This document shows positions 20,210 to 29,055 of a stretch of 64,000 bases of DNA, piece by piece. The notes under the pieces were generated by a model that saw nothing but the letters and a program-made list of their open reading frames with translations, was not told the DNA's origin and made no database searches. The DNA lies in the NCBI RefSeq assembly GCF_001012815.1, contig NZ_JYJP01000014.1, positions 42,366 through 106,365 on the forward strand, in the 5' to 3' direction. Each line of letters starts with the position of its first letter. Positions within the stretch are counted from its first letter, which is position 1. The stretch is from Vibrio mexicanus (GTDB taxonomy: Bacteria > Pseudomonadota > Gammaproteobacteria > Enterobacterales > Vibrionaceae). The position numbers and the translations under genes were made by a program.

Positions 20210-22365
20210 CTATGCGGCAATGCCTTTGTTGCGATTGTCCCCCTGCCCGCGCGCAGTAAAAGAGGTAATCAAACCCTGAATATCGAGAATTAGTGATACC
20301 GAACCATCCCCTAAAATGGTCGCTCCGGATATGCCTGCAACTTTGCTGTAGTTTGACTCCAAACTTTTGATAACGACTTGCTGCTGGTCGAGCAATTCAT
20401 CGATAAGCAAACCAACGCGATTTCCGGCTGCTTCAACAAAACAGAGAATTCGTTTACTAAGCGAACCACTCTCGCCCATTTCCAATTCATCTTGCAGACG
20501 AAGAATAGGGATGTTCTCTTCACGCAGACGATAGAGTTCAACCCCACCGGAAGCCAACTTAATACTTTTAGGATCGATCTGAATTGACTCAACAATAGTG
20601 AGTAGAGGAATGATATAGACTTCTCCACCCACGCGGACGAGTTGACCGTCGAGAATCGCAAGGGTGAGAGGAAGATTGATAGTGAATCGACTGCCTTTGC
20701 CTAGCTCGGATTCCACTTCGATATGCCCACCAAGCTCTTCAATATTTCGTTTCACCACATCCATACCAACGCCGCGCCCGAAATATCAGACACTTGTTCG
20801 GCAGTGGAAAAACCAGGGGCAAATATCAGGTTGAGGACTTGTTTGTCAGACATCTCTTCGCGATGAGTGTTGCTATCCACTACGCCTTTCTCTTGCGCTT
20901 TCGCCCACAACTTATCGCAATCGATGCCCGCACCATCATCGATAATTTCAATCACGATGGCGCCACCTTGATGGTAAGCGTTTAACTCAATGGTACCTTG
21001 CTCAGGCTTACCGCTTTCTAACCGAACTTGTGGAACTTCAATCCCGTGGTCGATACCATTTCGGACTAAGTGGACAAGTGGATCGACAATGCGCTCCAAA
21101 ACGGTTTTATCGAGCTCGGTTTGTTCCCCCTTGATAAGCAGCTCAACCTTCTTATCGAGACGGCCACACAAATCTCGAACCAAACGCGGGAAGCGACTGA
21201 ATGCAAAACTCATCGGCAACATACGAATGTTCAATACATTCTCTTGTAAATCTTTGCTGTTTTGCAGTAACTGATCTAAACCCGATTTAAGTTTCTCAAG
21301 CTTATCAATCGTAAAGTCATTACCAATTTCCGTCAGCATGGACTGGGTGATCACTAGCTCACCAACAAGATTAATCAGGCTATCTACTTTATCGATATCT
21401 ACCCGTATAGAGCTGACACTCGATTCCGTTTTATTAGCCTTAGCCGGTGTAGCTGGGGGCTTTTTAGTGGCATCTTTACTGGCATTAATTACCTGACTGT
21501 CAGCGGCTTCAGGTACCGCATCGGGTGTATTAGAAGTGGAGTCAGTATCAACGAATTCATGTTCTGCAGATTCGACGCTAGATTCGGCTTGAATATCGTT
21601 TGTTGCGGTTTCACTTTCGGTACTCGCTAACTGCGACATTTTTTCTAACGTTAAGTCACATTCATCTTCAACCCACTCAAAAATTTCGCGAATTTCGTCT
21701 TCTGGTATTTCTCCCGAAACCTCCACTGCCCATGATAAATAGGACAATTCAGATTCAATTTCTTGGATGTCAGGAAGGTTATCAACGTTCGCCTCAATTC
21801 TGTGGTTGTCATCAAGCTCAACCAGTTCACGAAGAATTCTTAACGGGTCATTACCGCTGAAAAACATTTCGGCATGCGGTTTGAAGTTAACCAGCCAGTG
21901 GAAAGAGGAAGAGAGTTCATTTTCAGCAGCTTCGCCTTCTGGCGGCTCGCTGACAACCTCACTGTTGACCTCAGTCAGTTCATTCAATAAAGCTTTGAGC
22001 TTATAGCCCACAGATTCTTGTAAGCTGGCATCCACCTCTTTTCCAGATTCATGCCCTTCTAAAAGATTAGAAATGCAATCGCCACTTTGGAGCATGACAT
22101 CAATACTTTGTTGAGTGAGAGACAGTTCCCCATTGCGCACCAAGTCTAGATAAGCTTCTACCGAATGAGTGAATTCAGAAATATCGAACAGATTGAATGT
22201 CGCCGCCCCTCCTTTTATGGAGTGCGCCGCTCTGAAAATAGTATTAATGGTTTCTGTGTCGACATCATTTGGGTCCAGCTCTAGCAGAACTGACTCAAAC
22301 TCCTCTAAATTCTCACGACACTCTTCGTAAAACATCTTACGAAGTTGCTCCATGTCTAACGCCAT
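20210..22365 (-). CDS. cheA: Chemotaxis histidine kinase CheA, one apparent frameshift
   Basis: The reconstructed kinase of about 718 residues has an N-terminal HPt domain (phosphorylated His48 in FRAAHSIKGGA), a long acidic linker, a dimerisation domain, an HATPase (VRNGIDHG, DDGAGID, then SDISGRGVGMDVV after repair) and a C-terminal CheW-like domain. The frame breaks near 20775, inside the glycine-rich ATP lid. One added base restores the invariant GRGVGMDVV motif, so the break is almost surely not real. ATG 22365 is preferred over the upstream start at 22404 because GGAGGGGAGC directly precedes it. Confidence 0.93.
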
Positions 22366-22420
22366 GCTCCCCTCCCCTTTTGGCGACCCAGGTGTCACCG
22401 ACAATTGTTATCGCACCAAG

Positions 22421-22780
22421 TTAGATAACGCGCTTCAGCGTTTTCAGTAGAGTCTCGGGATTGAAGGGTTTGACTAACCAACCCGTAGCGCCAGCCTGCT
22501 TCCCTTGCTGTTTCTTCTCCGTGCTAGTTTCGGTGGTTAACATTAAGATTGGGATGAATTTGTACTGAGGAGTTCCGCGTATTGCCTTAACAAAATCAAA
22601 GCCGCCCATAACGGGCATGTTCACATCGGAGATTACAACATCAAACTGAGTCGCTTGTGCTTTATTAAGCGCGTCCCTACCATCGTTGGCAGTTTCAACT
22701 TGATAACCTGCATCCTTCAAGGTATGGCTCACCATTTGGCGAATAGAAATCGAATCATCGACCGCGAGAATCTTTGTCAT
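22421..22780 (-). CDS. cheY: Single-domain response regulator CheY
   Basis: This 119-residue receiver has Asp8/Asp9, the phospho-acceptor Asp52 (VVISDVNMP) and the conserved Lys in WLVKPFNP. It is expected to be phosphorylated by the CheA encoded next to it. AGAGG lies seven bases before ATG 22780; ATG 22783 is adjacent and equally in frame. Whether it acts on flagella is doubtful, because F7-type systems in Vibrio are not known to control swimming; that comes from general knowledge of the class. Confidence 0.92.
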   Translation of the reverse strand: MTKILAVDDSISIRQMVSHTLKDAGYQVETANDGRDALNKAQATQFDVVISDVNMPVMGGFDFVKAIRGTPQYKFIPILMLTTETSTEKKQQGKQAGATGWLVKPFNPETLLKTLKRVI

Positions 22781-22807
22781 CATGAACCTCTTCAAACATC
22801 CAGTGTT

Positions 22808-23071
22808 TTATTTGATAAGACGTTGGAGGCCTAGTACTCGAATTGCTTCTTCTAAAGTTGGTGTGGCATTTGCCAACTCAATATTGACGTTGCTGTTTTG
22901 TGCACTGTTAAACAACGACGCTAAAGCCTGAATACCTGCAGCATCTATTTTACTTACTTGAGAACCGTCTACGAGCAATGTCTCAGAAGCTTCTGAAACC
23001 CAATTTTTGTATTGGTTCGTCGCTTCAAGCACTGTCGATATGTCTAGGTTTTCATTCAGTAAGCAGCTCAT
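22808..23071 (-). CDS. STAS-domain protein, first gene of the chemosensory operon
   Basis: This single STAS domain of 87 residues has a conserved strand-helix region SKIDAAGIQALASL. Position 2 of the usual DSxG motif is Ala, so the usual phosphorylatable serine is missing in DAAGI. It opens the chemosensory operon, 28 bases upstream of cheY. A second STAS protein with an intact serine lies at the far end of the operon. The loss of the serine suggests a fixed, unphosphorylatable state or a scaffold role. Confidence 0.82.
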   Translation of the reverse strand: MSCLLNENLDISTVLEATNQYKNWVSEASETLLVDGSQVSKIDAAGIQALASLFNSAQNSNVNIELANATPTLEEAIRVLGLQRLIK

Positions 23072-23121
23072 GTTAGATATTCTTTATTCTCAAATTAGCA
23101 CTAAGCCTGACGCATAAATTG

Positions 23122-23149
23122 AGTGTAGGAACAAATAGTCAATAAGCAA
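23122..23149 (-). promoter_or_regulatory. Candidate promoter of the chemosensory operon
   Basis: On the minus strand TTGCTT (23144-23149), a 16-base spacer and CTACACT (-10 region 23122-23127) lie about 50 bases before the first gene. The CTACACT form of the -10 resembles RpoS-preferred promoters, which would fit stationary-phase expression of this class of array. The rest of the 327-base gap up to 23398 shows no coding frame, only the parS2 site at its edge. This is motif reading only. Confidence 0.35.
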
Positions 23150-23384
23150 ATGAGTTCAGAACGTTAGGAGTAGATATGGGGCATAAATATCACTGAGCAT
23201 TTAGTCAGTTAGTTTAGGCAATTCATACATTTAATGTATGGGTATTGGTTTGGAAATTATTTCCATTTTTTTTGTGCCGTTTCCACTTTCTAGCACTTAT
23301 GGGTGAGGAATATATGGACTGGATTGTTGTTATGCTATATCACTGAAGAAATCAACCTTTCTGGCTCAGTATCTCACAAGCGAG

Positions 23385-23399
23385 GTTTACAGTGTAAAT
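23385..23399. promoter_or_regulatory. parS2 centromere site, exact consensus match
   Basis: GTTTACAGTGTAAAT matches the Vibrio chromosome II parS2 consensus NTTTACANTGTAAAN exactly. Its last base is the first plus-strand base of the tmcA stop codon. It should bind ParB2, encoded 2.2 kb away. A second exact site begins 25 bases further on. Confidence 0.85.
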
Positions 23400-25438
23400 T
23401 ACTCGCTGCCTTTACACTGTAAATTCGCTAAATTTAATAGTTCCTCTCTCAGCTGTTTTTCCATGGCTTTACGACCAGGAAGACCAAGCTCACTGGCACA
23501 CTGAGCCCAAGCAGCACCTTGGACAACCCTGCGAACCATCAAATCAGATAAAAAACAAAACTCTACTTTCCTTAAACTGTGTAGATACATTCTCAACCAA
23601 GGTAGGATCGCTTCGTAGTTGCTTCCACCCTGGGCATAATTTTCCAACGCCCTGAGCATGCTCGTAGGGAGCTGAGTGATAGAAACTTCAGGCCATAATG
23701 AACGAACTAAGTTAGGTTCAGTGTCGTTGTGCAGATCCCGCAAGGTAGAAAGCCAACCTTGATAGAAGAGTTGATTAACTGATTCAACCCAAGGGCTAGC
23801 TTTGCTGTTGACCATCACCACAGAATAAGTCCCGCTAGATTTATCTCTTTGCGTTCCCAGCTTTACCGGAACAAACTCACTCTTGAGCCAGAAATCCACT
23901 AGTTCATTAGTCGCACCAAAACTGGTCGACAAATATGCATAGCCGTCAATCTCTTTTAATTGGCTAAGCATGAGTGAGCCAATACCTTGCCCTTGCAAAC
24001 TTGGATGTACAGCAATACGCATTACACGTAAACTTTTCTCAGTTGCTGCCGCGTGCTCCATATAGTGGCTGGTAATGGATGCCGCGACCAAATGGCCTTT
24101 GGGACGACGTTTACCTAGCTGAATGCTGTCTACCAGTTCGGTATCTAAACCGCCCTCTTCGATAGCCAAAATACACCCAATACACTGTTGGTTGTCCATC
24201 ATGGCATAGGCTTGCACTGGCTCCGATTCAAGCATCAGCATTAGGTCACTAGGCGCGGTTTGATAATGGGCATTAACCAACAAAGCAAAACATTGCGCCA
24301 GTATGCTTGGAGATTGAAACAAACGTGATTTGCTCAAGTGCTCAAGCTGAAGACCTTCTATATTTTCAACGGACAGCGATTCAGGAATATCAACACCCAG
24401 CAAGAAGGTTTGATACATCCACCGCTCTAGTTTATCCCCTTTCGCCCAGCGAATCGGTTCATCGATATGTAGAGATTTGCCACTAGGTCGTGCGTGATTA
24501 AGCCAACTTAAGAACTTAAGCGTAAAACCACGACCAGAGCCTTCGTAACCGTGAACTGTGGTTGAGAACACCAAACGATGATATTGCTCAACGAGTCGCT
24601 TAAGCATTGGAATAGGAATCGCCGCCGCTTCATCAACCAATAACAAGTCACAATTAGGTTGCTCTCTAATAAGCTCATCTGGCGCCATAAAACGAATACG
24701 TCGACCTTGAGCCTGGAAGTCACCTTTACCACCTTCGAGTTCAGGAAAGCCTTTCGTGACCCACTCAAACACAGGAGCTACCGAACGAAGTAGCGGCGCA
24801 GTAACTATGACATCCAGTTCTCGCTTAGACATCAATTTAGCCACGGCCATACCGAGTGCACTGCTCTTCCCTCTCCCGCGATCGGCGGTTAGAACAAATG
24901 GACGCTTTCGGTGCCCTTCGACCACTCGACAAATCCCCTCTATCGCTTGTGTTTGCTGAGAGTGAATTGTTAACTCGCTTAACGAATATGGAGCGAGCTT
25001 AGGCAAAGGTGGCAGCTCAGCGTGCTGCTTAAGTGAAATGAGTGAGCCTAGCGACTGACAAAGCCATTTCTGAGCGTAGTTGTCTTGCATGGATGAAGGC
25101 TCGGCAATGACCACTAACAGCCCTCCTCCTTTTAGCGCTCCCAATGCGGCGCTAAAACTGTTGGCATCAAACCCCGCACGACAGTCATAAACTAAAGTGA
25201 GCAGCTCTTGTCCAAGCAATTGATCGCCTTTTCGATAGTCAACGCTATCAAGCTGCGCGTAAGAAACATTTCCTAGCAGCGCAGAACACTTCTTCAGATC
25301 AGGTGAAAGCGTGGCGAGGCTGGCATCAATTACCGCTTCTATCCAAGATTCATCACCACTGACCACAACACCCACACGCTGATGAGCCGCTTGCGCGCAT
25401 AAACGCAGTTCATGGAGGTAGGATTCTATATTGGTCAT
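23399..25438 (-). CDS. tmcA: tRNA(Met) cytidine acetyltransferase TmcA
   Basis: TmcA makes N4-acetylcytidine at the wobble position of elongator tRNA-Met, using acetyl-CoA and ATP. The 679-residue length is normal. Domains in order: an N-terminal Rossmann-like DUF1726 region, a RecD-like helicase domain with Walker A (ADRGRGKSSAL) and LLVDEAAAIP, a GNAT acetyltransferase domain (VHPSLQGQGIGSLML) and a helical tRNA-binding tail. It is a single-gene unit. Its last codons contain an exact parS2 site, so the 3' end serves both coding and chromosome segregation. Confidence 0.94.
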   Translation of the reverse strand: MTNIESYLHELRLCAQAAHQRVGVVVSGDESWIEAVIDASLATLSPDLKKCSALLGNVSYAQLDSVDYRKGDQLLGQELLTLVYDCRAGFDANSFSAALGALKGGGLLVVIAEPSSMQDNYAQKWLCQSLGSLISLKQHAELPPLPKLAPYSLSELTIHSQQTQAIEGICRVVEGHRKRPFVLTADRGRGKSSALGMAVAKLMSKRELDVIVTAPLLRSVAPVFEWVTKGFPELEGGKGDFQAQGRRIRFMAPDELIREQPNCDLLLVDEAAAIPIPMLKRLVEQYHRLVFSTTVHGYEGSGRGFTLKFLSWLNHARPSGKSLHIDEPIRWAKGDKLERWMYQTFLLGVDIPESLSVENIEGLQLEHLSKSRLFQSPSILAQCFALLVNAHYQTAPSDLMLMLESEPVQAYAMMDNQQCIGCILAIEEGGLDTELVDSIQLGKRRPKGHLVAASITSHYMEHAAATEKSLRVMRIAVHPSLQGQGIGSLMLSQLKEIDGYAYLSTSFGATNELVDFWLKSEFVPVKLGTQRDKSSGTYSVVMVNSKASPWVESVNQLFYQGWLSTLRDLHNDTEPNLVRSLWPEVSITQLPTSMLRALENYAQGGSNYEAILPWLRMYLHSLRKVEFCFLSDLMVRRVVQGAAWAQCASELGLPGRKAMEKQLREELLNLANLQCKGSE
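23410..23424. promoter_or_regulatory. parS2 centromere site inside the 3' end of tmcA
   Basis: CTTTACACTGTAAAT matches NTTTACANTGTAAAN exactly. It encodes the Asn-Leu-Gln-Cys-Lys part of the TmcA C-terminus. With the site at 23385 it forms a pair about 2.4 helical turns apart. Confidence 0.85.
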
Positions 25439-25535
25439 GTTGGGCTCTTGGTTGTACGATGAAGCAGTTCACTGCGCAAAATTCTCATTTAATCTGGATT
25501 CTAACTTAACCAAGATATTAGCGTAAGAGTGAAAC

Positions 25536-25563
25536 AAAAAAAGCCACGATAACGCGGCTTTTG
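25536..25563 (-). terminator. Rho-independent terminator after parAB2
   Basis: On the minus strand AAAGCCGCG-TTAT-CGTGGCTTT with one G-T pair is followed by a T-rich run. It lies 30 bases beyond the parB2 stop codon. Confidence 0.75.
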
Positions 25564-25594
25564 TTCAAATTGGAGTTACTTGGGTATGCCAAGT

Positions 25595-26566
25595 TTACTT
25601 TAGTTTGCCTTCGATAAACTTCAGTATTTCGTCCATCGTAGTGTCGTCTACCTTCTTAAGGTTAAGCGCCAAGTTAGCACCCTTACGTGTGTAGGTTGCG
25701 CGCCCTTTAACGAGGTCAACCTTGCTAGCCGCCGCTGTTTTACGCGGAGCAAGCTGAGCAATCCACTCTTCGATGCTCTCAGAAACTTCCTTCGTTAAGC
25801 GAGCTACACCTTGTGCAGAACTGCGCTGCCAAACAAAGCCTTCGTCAGATTGGCACTTCTCTAGCAGCTTAGCCTTGTTCTCATCGCTCAACTCGTTGAA
25901 CTGCTTGTGCAGTTTTACGATGGTTGGACGCCCTAAATCCGCGACATTTGGATACGCTTGAAGCAGTTCTAAAGGCAGCGACGCCGCCTTTAGCGCACCA
26001 CTAACTAGCGCTTCGCTACATTGGAAAATCTTCGCCAATGCCTTTTGATCTTCCGCTTCACCGCTGTCTAGCTTCGCTTGCATCTCTTTACCCTTCTCGT
26101 ACAGAGAAAGCGGCTTATGCGCGTTCGCAACATCAGAAAGGAACTTAGCATGCTCACCGTTAATGTCTTCGGCAACATAGATTAGGAACTCTTTGCCAGC
26201 CAGAATACAAGACATGCGACGACGGCTACCATCAAGTACTTCAATCGTACCGTTGGCATTACGACGACCTACCGCTGGGTACTGCTGACCGCTCTCTTTC
26301 AACGTTGTCAGAACGTCAGAAAGCGCATGCTCATTCAAAAATGACTGTTCACGGGCATTTTCTGCAAATACAACCGTCTCCGACTCCACTTTATCCGCCG
26401 GAATTCGCACTAGCTCAAACGAAACCAAATCTTCACCAGCCACTGCCAGTTCAATCACCTGCGCTTGCTCTTTTGCCGCAGTTTGCGCTTCTTGAGGTGT
26501 CGTTGCACGGCGCTTGTTTGCTTTACCAAATAGCTTGGCATTTAGATCAGATGTTTTAATTGCCAT
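25595..26566 (-). CDS. parB2: Chromosome II partition protein ParB2
   Basis: ParB2 binds parS2 sites and loads onto origin-proximal DNA to drive segregation of chromosome II. The 323-residue protein has an N-terminal ParA-interacting tail, a ParB/Srx-like domain with DGSRRRMSCI, a helix-turn-helix region (about residues 165-215; ALAKIFQCSEALVSGALKAA) and a C-terminal dimerisation domain. It lies seven bases downstream of parA2. Several exact or near-exact parS2 sites lie in this window. Confidence 0.95.
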   Translation of the reverse strand: MAIKTSDLNAKLFGKANKRRATTPQEAQTAAKEQAQVIELAVAGEDLVSFELVRIPADKVESETVVFAENAREQSFLNEHALSDVLTTLKESGQQYPAVGRRNANGTIEVLDGSRRRMSCILAGKEFLIYVAEDINGEHAKFLSDVANAHKPLSLYEKGKEMQAKLDSGEAEDQKALAKIFQCSEALVSGALKAASLPLELLQAYPNVADLGRPTIVKLHKQFNELSDENKAKLLEKCQSDEGFVWQRSSAQGVARLTKEVSESIEEWIAQLAPRKTAAASKVDLVKGRATYTRKGANLALNLKKVDDTTMDEILKFIEGKLK

Positions 26567-26573
26567 TTATCGA

Positions 26574-27791
26574 TTACCCCTGATTAAGTGAAGACCAATT
26601 ACTGTGCAGCACACGTTCTAACTCTAGCGCACTTTTCTGAACCGCATCTTGAGCGGTTGCCAACGTTTTCTTGCCACCTTCAAAGTCGCCAGTGGTTAAA
26701 TCAAACACAGTACTGTAGGTGTCTGCGCACGTTTCAAACGCTCGGCTACGAGGAATCGTGGCCATCATCACTTGGTCACCTAGCAAGTAGTTCATTTCAG
26801 TCAGTACCGATACCTGCTTTTTGTTGTCATCTTCAAACATGGTTGGCATTAATCGAACAAACTCTAGTCCCTTCCAGTCTTCAGGGAACATCTCATACAC
26901 TGTTGGCAAGTGCTGGAAGAAGTTAACCGTTGATGCCCAGTCTAAGCGCTTAGCCGCACACGGAATCAGTAACGCGTTTGATGCGTACATTGCATTCCAT
27001 ACTAGTGGATCGACGTGTGGGCCAGTATCAATCATGATGACATCAAAGTCATCAGCAATCTTATCAATCAACTTCTCTTTCAGAAGTTTTACAATATCCA
27101 GAGATTGATTCTGAGATAAATGCTGCCAAGCTTCCGCGTTAAACATCGCATCTTCTGGGAATGCAGATACTGTTTTTAAGTTCGGGTATTGAGTTGGAAG
27201 CATAACGTTCTTATGCAGGAACTCTTTATCAACCTCCGTCCCTTCAGGAACGTTATCCAGCATAATATCAACCGCAGAATATATGCTGTCATGCTCAGAA
27301 ACACTGATTTGCGGGTTCAAAAACAGGCGTAAAGAACCTTGAGGATCTAAATCGATAAGACAAATGCGGTAGCGCTTGTCTAGGTTAAGCGCTAAACAGG
27401 CAGCAAGGTGAACCGCAGACATCGACTTACCTGTACCACCCTTTTGGTTTTGTACATTGATAATCCACGGCTTGTTATCACCATTTTTCTTACGCTGGTG
27501 GAACTTGGGAACGCCAGCTGCATCCATCAACATGTGTGCTTCTGTTAATGAAATAGAATAGTGATTCGCATTGTTTTTTGTAAACTGGTGCCCTGCTTCT
27601 TCCAACTTACTAATGGCATCATCAAGCTTTCTGCGAGTTAAACCAGAGCGAGTTTCCATCAATGCTTTAGACATTGGCGGGAAATGTTCATCACTTCTTT
27701 CTTCTAATACGATCTCAATACGATCGGCTTGAACTTGTTGCGTTTGTTCGGCGAGCTGGTAGAGGTTCTCTATCGTCTGTTCTCTTTTCAT
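26574..27791 (-). CDS. parA2: Chromosome II partition ATPase ParA2
   Basis: This plasmid-like type Ia ParA of 405 residues has an N-terminal winged-helix region (about residues 1-100) and a deviant Walker A motif QNQKGGTGKSMSAVHLA with the signature lysine. Walker B and switch regions (LIDLDPQGSL, VIMIDTGPH) follow. It forms the pair with ParB2 that positions the chromosome II origin. ATG 27791 is preferred to the TTG two codons upstream. The N-terminal DNA-binding region suggests that the operon may be autoregulated, as in plasmid type Ia systems. Confidence 0.95.
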   Translation of the reverse strand: MKREQTIENLYQLAEQTQQVQADRIEIVLEERSDEHFPPMSKALMETRSGLTRRKLDDAISKLEEAGHQFTKNNANHYSISLTEAHMLMDAAGVPKFHQRKKNGDNKPWIINVQNQKGGTGKSMSAVHLAACLALNLDKRYRICLIDLDPQGSLRLFLNPQISVSEHDSIYSAVDIMLDNVPEGTEVDKEFLHKNVMLPTQYPNLKTVSAFPEDAMFNAEAWQHLSQNQSLDIVKLLKEKLIDKIADDFDVIMIDTGPHVDPLVWNAMYASNALLIPCAAKRLDWASTVNFFQHLPTVYEMFPEDWKGLEFVRLMPTMFEDDNKKQVSVLTEMNYLLGDQVMMATIPRSRAFETCADTYSTVFDLTTGDFEGGKKTLATAQDAVQKSALELERVLHSNWSSLNQG

Positions 27792-28000
27792 TGCCAAATT
27801 CCATTCAATTTAATGACTGAACTCATTGTACAGCAAATAACAACCAAGACAATAAAAAGGTGAACATACACTTTTTGATTCCAATCACAATAAATAGAAA
27901 AATGACATGCCATTTGATGAAATAGTCAACAATTAACCGTTTTAACTCGTTAGTTTCAGTCCAAATAATTCTTCAGATTTAAAGTGTTACAGCATCACTT

Positions 28001-28015
28001 ATTTACATTGTAAAT
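28001..28015. promoter_or_regulatory. parS2 centromere site between parA2 and oriCII
   Basis: ATTTACATTGTAAAT is an exact and fully palindromic match to NTTTACANTGTAAAN. It lies about 200 bases upstream of the parA2 start codon and close to the origin repeats. Confidence 0.85.
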
Positions 28016-28214
28016 ATGAAAGGAAATTGAAAAACTTCCGGAACGATTGTCAAAAGCCGATAAATTACGGCCAGTGCATTTCTGATAAAGGAAAACAGGC
28101 TAGTCCATCACTTTTCAATAACAACTAACCTACCTCATCAAAACTATCATCCAAAATGAAAATTTTGTCATCGCTAGTTCAGCTCAATGTAAAGTTACTT
28201 CGCTGTCACCCAGT

Positions 28215-28640
28215 TTAGGAACGATGATCAAGGGAGGCTTCTTGATCATGCTTTCATGGGATAAGTAGCAAATAGGAACAATGATCAAGGTAATTTATGC
28301 GTATAAAGGGCTCGCGTGAATATCAATCAAAATGATCATTTGACGGATCGATGATCAAGTGGAATCAAAGCACCGGAAGCATGAAAAAAAATGCCTTAGT
28401 TACGGTCGATGTCAATCATAGCTTAGCTTAGCGCCAATCAGTGTAGTTTAATTGATAATAAGGTGGCATGAGGAATAGCATTCCAATGACAATGTCATAT
28501 CATGATCATGCTTTCGTCATATTGAATAGAATGGAGACTTGCAGGAAAGAGGGGACTTCTTTGCTATTTCAATTGAAATAAGTACTCAAAATGTCAATAA
28601 TGCCTAAAATTCAGTCCATCCTTGATCATGCTTACGTAGA
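28215..28640. repeat. Upstream iteron-type repeats (regulatory side of oriCII)
   Basis: Irregularly spaced copies of the ATGATCA core occur at about 28224, 28242, 28281, 28332, 28351, 28502 and 28622. Two sit in a longer shared element, TAGGAACRATGATCAAGG (28215-28233 and 28272-28290). Each core contains a GATC Dam site. In V. cholerae this side of the origin (rctA region) holds RctB-binding sites that restrain initiation. Equivalence is inferred from position and motif; the region has no convincing coding frame. Confidence 0.7.
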
Positions 28641-28698
28641 AAATAAGCTCTGTAAACACGTTTAAGCAACGGAAGTATCGCTGATAACCCAAGTGGCC

Positions 28699-28707
28699 TG
28701 TGGATAA
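28699..28707. promoter_or_regulatory. DnaA box in oriCII
   Basis: TGTGGATAA is the exact complement of the strong DnaA box TTATCCACA. It begins 23 bases before the first member of the iteron array, so it is in register with the array. Confidence 0.9.
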
Positions 28708-28721
28708 CGTGTATATGAGTC

Positions 28722-28850
28722 ATGATCATGCTTTCTAATCATTGATGATCATGCGTTCTATGAATTCATGATCATTGTTCTTGATAACATTGATCATGCT
28801 TTCTAACTATCAATGATCATGTTTTCGATAACTTCATGATCATGCTTCTG
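28722..28850 (+). repeat. Array of six 12-mer RctB iterons
   Basis: Six direct repeats of the form WTGATCATG(C/T)(T/G)TTC start at 28722, 28745, 28768, 28790, 28813 and 28836, that is every 22-23 bases or about two helical turns. All contain GATC. This matches the minimal origin array that RctB occupies in V. cholerae. Copy 3 is the most divergent (ATGATCATTGTTC). Confidence 0.9.
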
Positions 28851-28856
28851 ACGGCT

Positions 28857-28990
28857 ATTTTTTTTACTTGTTTAAAAACATAAGCTTACAATCAATCTCT
28901 CGCCCAGATCATTAGATCATATAATCAATTTAGATCATATTAATCAAAAAGATCAGTTTTTTAAAACCAACAATTTTTTCTTTATTTATG
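28857..28990. promoter_or_regulatory. AT-rich unwinding region with repeated ATCA motifs
   Basis: A very AT-rich stretch follows the iterons. It holds ATCA at 28891 and then six at 28908, 28916, 28924, 28934, 28943 and 28952, spaced 8-10 bases, bounded by poly-T runs. This is the expected duplex-unwinding element. RctB of V. cholerae has been reported to bind single-stranded ATCA-type repeats during opening; that is recalled knowledge. The rctB promoter must also lie here. Confidence 0.7.
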
Positions 28991-29055
28991 ATCTTTTTTT
29001 CTTTATTCTCTTGGAACTATAACGATATTACGGCAAGTGTGATACGGATCTAATA

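Larger units (their letters stand above)
28199..28990. other. oriCII: Chromosome II replication origin oriCII
   Basis: The non-coding interval between parA2 and rctB (27798-29055) contains upstream iterons, a perfect DnaA box, six evenly spaced 12-mer iterons and an AT-rich stretch with repeated ATCA motifs, in that order toward rctB. This is the architecture of the Vibrio chromosome II origin. Initiation requires RctB binding to Dam-methylated iterons. The limits given are approximate. Confidence 0.9.

Noticed and set aside
28199..28860. Repeat cluster considered as a CRISPR array
   Set aside because: The repeats are short 12-mers with a GATC core at 22-23 base spacing beside a DnaA box and rctB. 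Units are far too short for CRISPR and no cas genes are present.
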